A DNA stretch of 6,138 nucleotides, taken from assembly GCA_030598075.1 (NCBI GenBank), contig JAUVQP010000099.1:1-6138 (forward strand). Direction: 5' to 3'. The stretch comes from Miltoncostaeaceae bacterium (GTDB lineage: Bacteria > Actinomycetota > Thermoleophilia > Miltoncostaeales > Miltoncostaeaceae). Of this stretch, positions 4,501-6,138 are shown piece after piece. The position numbers and the translations under genes were made by a program. The notes beneath the pieces were generated by a model. The model was not told where the DNA came from. It was given only the letters and a program-made list of their open reading frames with translations, and made no database searches. Each line of letters opens with the position of its first letter. Positions within the stretch are counted from its first letter, which is position 1.

Positions 4501-6138
4501 CGTCCGCCGGCTTGCGCCGGTCGTGGCCGCGCTCGCCGCGCTCGCTCTTGCTCCCGCCGCCGGGGCGAGCCTCCAGAAAACGCTCCCGCGGGGGGCCGCC
4601 GACGCGGAGTCGGTGGCGCGCTCGTCCCACTCCGTCTCTCTCCGGGCGCGCCTCGCCGAGGATCGTCTGCTCGTGACCTTCGCCGACCGGCCGTCGCGGG
4701 CCGTCGCGGAGGGTCGTCTTCGCGGCATCGGGCCGCCGGTGCCCGTGCTCCCCGAGGCCGGGATCTGGGCGCTCACCGCCGGGGACACGACGGAGGCTCG
4801 TGAGCGTGCGCTCGGTCGTCCCGCCGTCTCCGCCGCGGAGTGGTCGCTCACCCGTAGCTCCGATCCGCTCACTCCTCCGCGCGCGCCGCAAGAGCTTTCC
4901 CCGGTGCCGGAGCCCACCGACCCCCTCTACTCTCCCGATCGCCAGTGGGGCTTGTTCCAGCCGTCGCTCTGGGCGCCCCAGGTCACCGGGGCGCCCGGGC
5001 GCCCGACCATCGCCATCCTCGACAGCGGCATCGATTCCGCCCACGAGGAGTGGTCGGGCCTCGACGGTCCATTGTTCGCGCCGCGCAGCACCTTCCGACG
5101 CAACGGCGACGCCGACGACTGGGGCCGCAGCGGTCATGGAACGCATGTGGCGGGCATCGCCGCGGCGCCGGCGAACGGCGTCGGCGTGGTCGGGGTCGCT
5201 CCGGCCCGCGGCCCGAGCGTCAGGGTCATTCCGGTGCAGATCTCCGATCCACTCGGTCGGAGCACCGACGAGACGATGATCGCCGGCATCCGTTGGGCGG
5301 TGCGCAACGGCGCCGGGGTCATCAACATCTCGGCCGGGGGCCCGGGCTTCTCCCAGGCCTTCCAGGACACCGTGCTCTGGGCCGCCGACCGCGGGGCGCT
5401 GATCGTGGCCTCGGTGGGCAACGAGGGCGACGATGACAATCCGCTCAACTACCCCGCGGGCTATGCCCGCGTGGTCGGCGTCGGTGCCCAGTGCGACGGG
5501 CAGGCCGCGCCGGACTGCCCGCGCCCGTACGGGGCCGCGTCCTTCTCGAACCGCAACAGCTCCGCCGATCTCATCGCCCCAGGCGTCAACATCCTCTCGT
5601 CGCTCCCGACGCGAGTCGCGGACCGCTCGGTCGAGCCGGGTTACGGCCTCAAGGACGGCACGTCGATGGCCGCGCCGTACGTCGCCGGCGTGGCGGCCCT
5701 GGTGCAGGCGAGCAATCGCGGCGAGCTCAGCGTCGACCAGTTGCGGCGCCATCTCCTCAACACGGCGGTGGACGTGCCGCCCCGCGGGCGCGACAGCCGG
5801 TCGGGCGCGGGCGTGGTCAACGCGCTGGCCGCCGTCACGCTGCGAGCGCCGCCCGACGACCTCGACGAGGTCAACGATGACATCAAGTACGTGAAGCGGC
5901 ACCGGCGACCGCTGCCGGGCAAGCCGGTCGTCTACCGGGCGTTCATCGATCGCTCGGACGACGTCGACGATGTCTACGCCGTCACCGCGCGGCGCGGCGA
6001 GCGCCTTCGCGCCGTGCTGACCCACGGGAGGGGACAGGTCGACCTCTACCTCTGGCGTGCCGGAACCCGCACCGTCAGCACCGAGAGCCACGCGAACGTT
6101 CGGCGCAACCTCGCCGACTTCAGCGGAACGCGGGGCCG
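4493..6138 (+). CDS. Secreted subtilisin-like serine protease (S8 family), 3' end outside window
   Basis: This is a secreted endopeptidase of the subtilase family. Residues 1-25 form a signal peptide (MASVRRLAPVVAALAALALA..., probable cut AGA|S). Residues 26 to about 150 look like a pro-region, with RLLVTFADRP and a short LTAGDTTEARERAL helix, ending in the DPLYSPDRQWGLFQP segment usual just before the catalytic domain. The catalytic domain (about 172-447) has all active residues: D177 in AILDSGID, H215 in GHGTHVAG, oxyanion N310 in SVGNEG, and S391 in GTSMAAPYVAG. VINISAGG (276-283) is the substrate-binding strand. C334 and C342 could form a disulfide. From about 480 on, DDVDDVYAVTARRGERLRAV and VDLYLW resemble a C-terminal prepeptidase-type (PPC) beta domain, cut off after codon 548. 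ATG at 4493 overlaps the nadE stop as ATGGCTAG, with no evident ribosome site, so translation is probably coupled to nadE. The substrate is unknown. Confidence 0.95.
   Translation, partial: MASVRRLAPVVAALAALALAPAAGASLQKTLPRGAADAESVARSSHSVSLRARLAEDRLLVTFADRPSRAVAEGRLRGIGPPVPVLPEAGIWALTAGDTTEARERALGRPAVSAAEWSLTRSSDPLTPPRAPQELSPVPEPTDPLYSPDRQWGLFQPSLWAPQVTGAPGRPTIAILDSGIDSAHEEWSGLDGPLFAPRSTFRRNGDADDWGRSGHGTHVAGIAAAPANGVGVVGVAPARGPSVRVIPVQISDPLGRSTDETMIAGIRWAVRNGAGVINISAGGPGFSQAFQDTVLWAADRGALIVASVGNEGDDDNPLNYPAGYARVVGVGAQCDGQAAPDCPRPYGAASFSNRNSSADLIAPGVNILSSLPTRVADRSVEPGYGLKDGTSMAAPYVAGVAALVQASNRGELSVDQLRRHLLNTAVDVPPRGRDSRSGAGVVNALAAVTLRAPPDDLDEVNDDIKYVKRHRRPLPGKPVVYRAFIDRSDDVDDVYAVTARRGERLRAVLTHGRGQVDLYLWRAGTRTVSTESHANVRRNLADFSGTRG

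Noticed and set aside
4507..4520. Small CCGGC/GCCGG hairpin just after the nadE stop
   Set aside because: The stem is only 5 bp with no T-run and lies within the signal-peptide codons of the overlapping protease gene, so a terminator is unlikely.
3613..4917. Minus-strand open frame (434 codons) opposite nadE and the protease start
   Set aside because: It is antisense to the conserved NAD+ synthetase domain, spans two genes and has no motif of its own.
4481..6091. Long minus-strand open frame (536 codons) opposite the subtilase
   Set aside because: The plus strand carries every subtilase catalytic motif in one frame. The antisense frame is a His/Arg/Asp-rich shadow with no recognisable features.

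Overview
The window is a gene-dense, very GC-rich stretch of bacterial chromosome. Composition, codon use strongly biased to G/C in third positions, GTG and TTG starts, and Ala/Arg/Gly-rich exported proteins point to a high-GC Actinomycetota. My best guess is a Thermoleophilia/Solirubrobacterales-type organism; this is an inference from style and not from a marker gene. I see no mobile element, CRISPR array, tRNA or rRNA.

Layout. The left 2.7 kb is read on the minus strand, in this transcription order: a small cytoplasmic zinc-ribbon protein (2673 to 2293); a short exported protein of unknown function (GTG at 2123, stop at 1539); a longer exported protein of unknown function that contains a copy of the same Gly-Arg-Gly-rich beta-type module (1630 to 464); and the receiver part of an OmpR/PhoB-type response regulator (405 to the left edge, cut off). 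The right 3.5 kb is read on the plus strand: glutamine-dependent NAD+ synthetase nadE (2806 to 4500), overlapped by 8 nt by a secreted subtilisin-like serine protease (4493 to the right edge, cut off). The 132-bp gap 2674-2805 is the only divergent intergenic region and should hold both promoters.

How the genes relate. NadE makes NAD+ from deamido-NAD+ with glutamine as nitrogen donor and is housekeeping. The subtilase is probably translationally coupled to it, although their roles have no obvious link. The two exported proteins on the minus strand appear to be tandem paralogs; the long one seems to hold two copies of the module joined by an Arg/Gly/Asp/Pro-rich linker. The response regulator downstream could control envelope functions, but its output domain and any histidine kinase lie outside the window.

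Most worth a second look: (1) the tandem GRG-module exported proteins, which I cannot place in a named family; (2) the 92-nt out-of-frame overlap between them, which one extra C in a C-run would turn into a perfect 4-nt ATGA stop/start overlap; (3) the ATGGCTAG coupling of nadE to a secreted protease; (4) the duplicated VEENVKL tail of the zinc-ribbon protein. The rest of the window looks ordinary, and I found no clear evidence of a wholly new multi-gene system.
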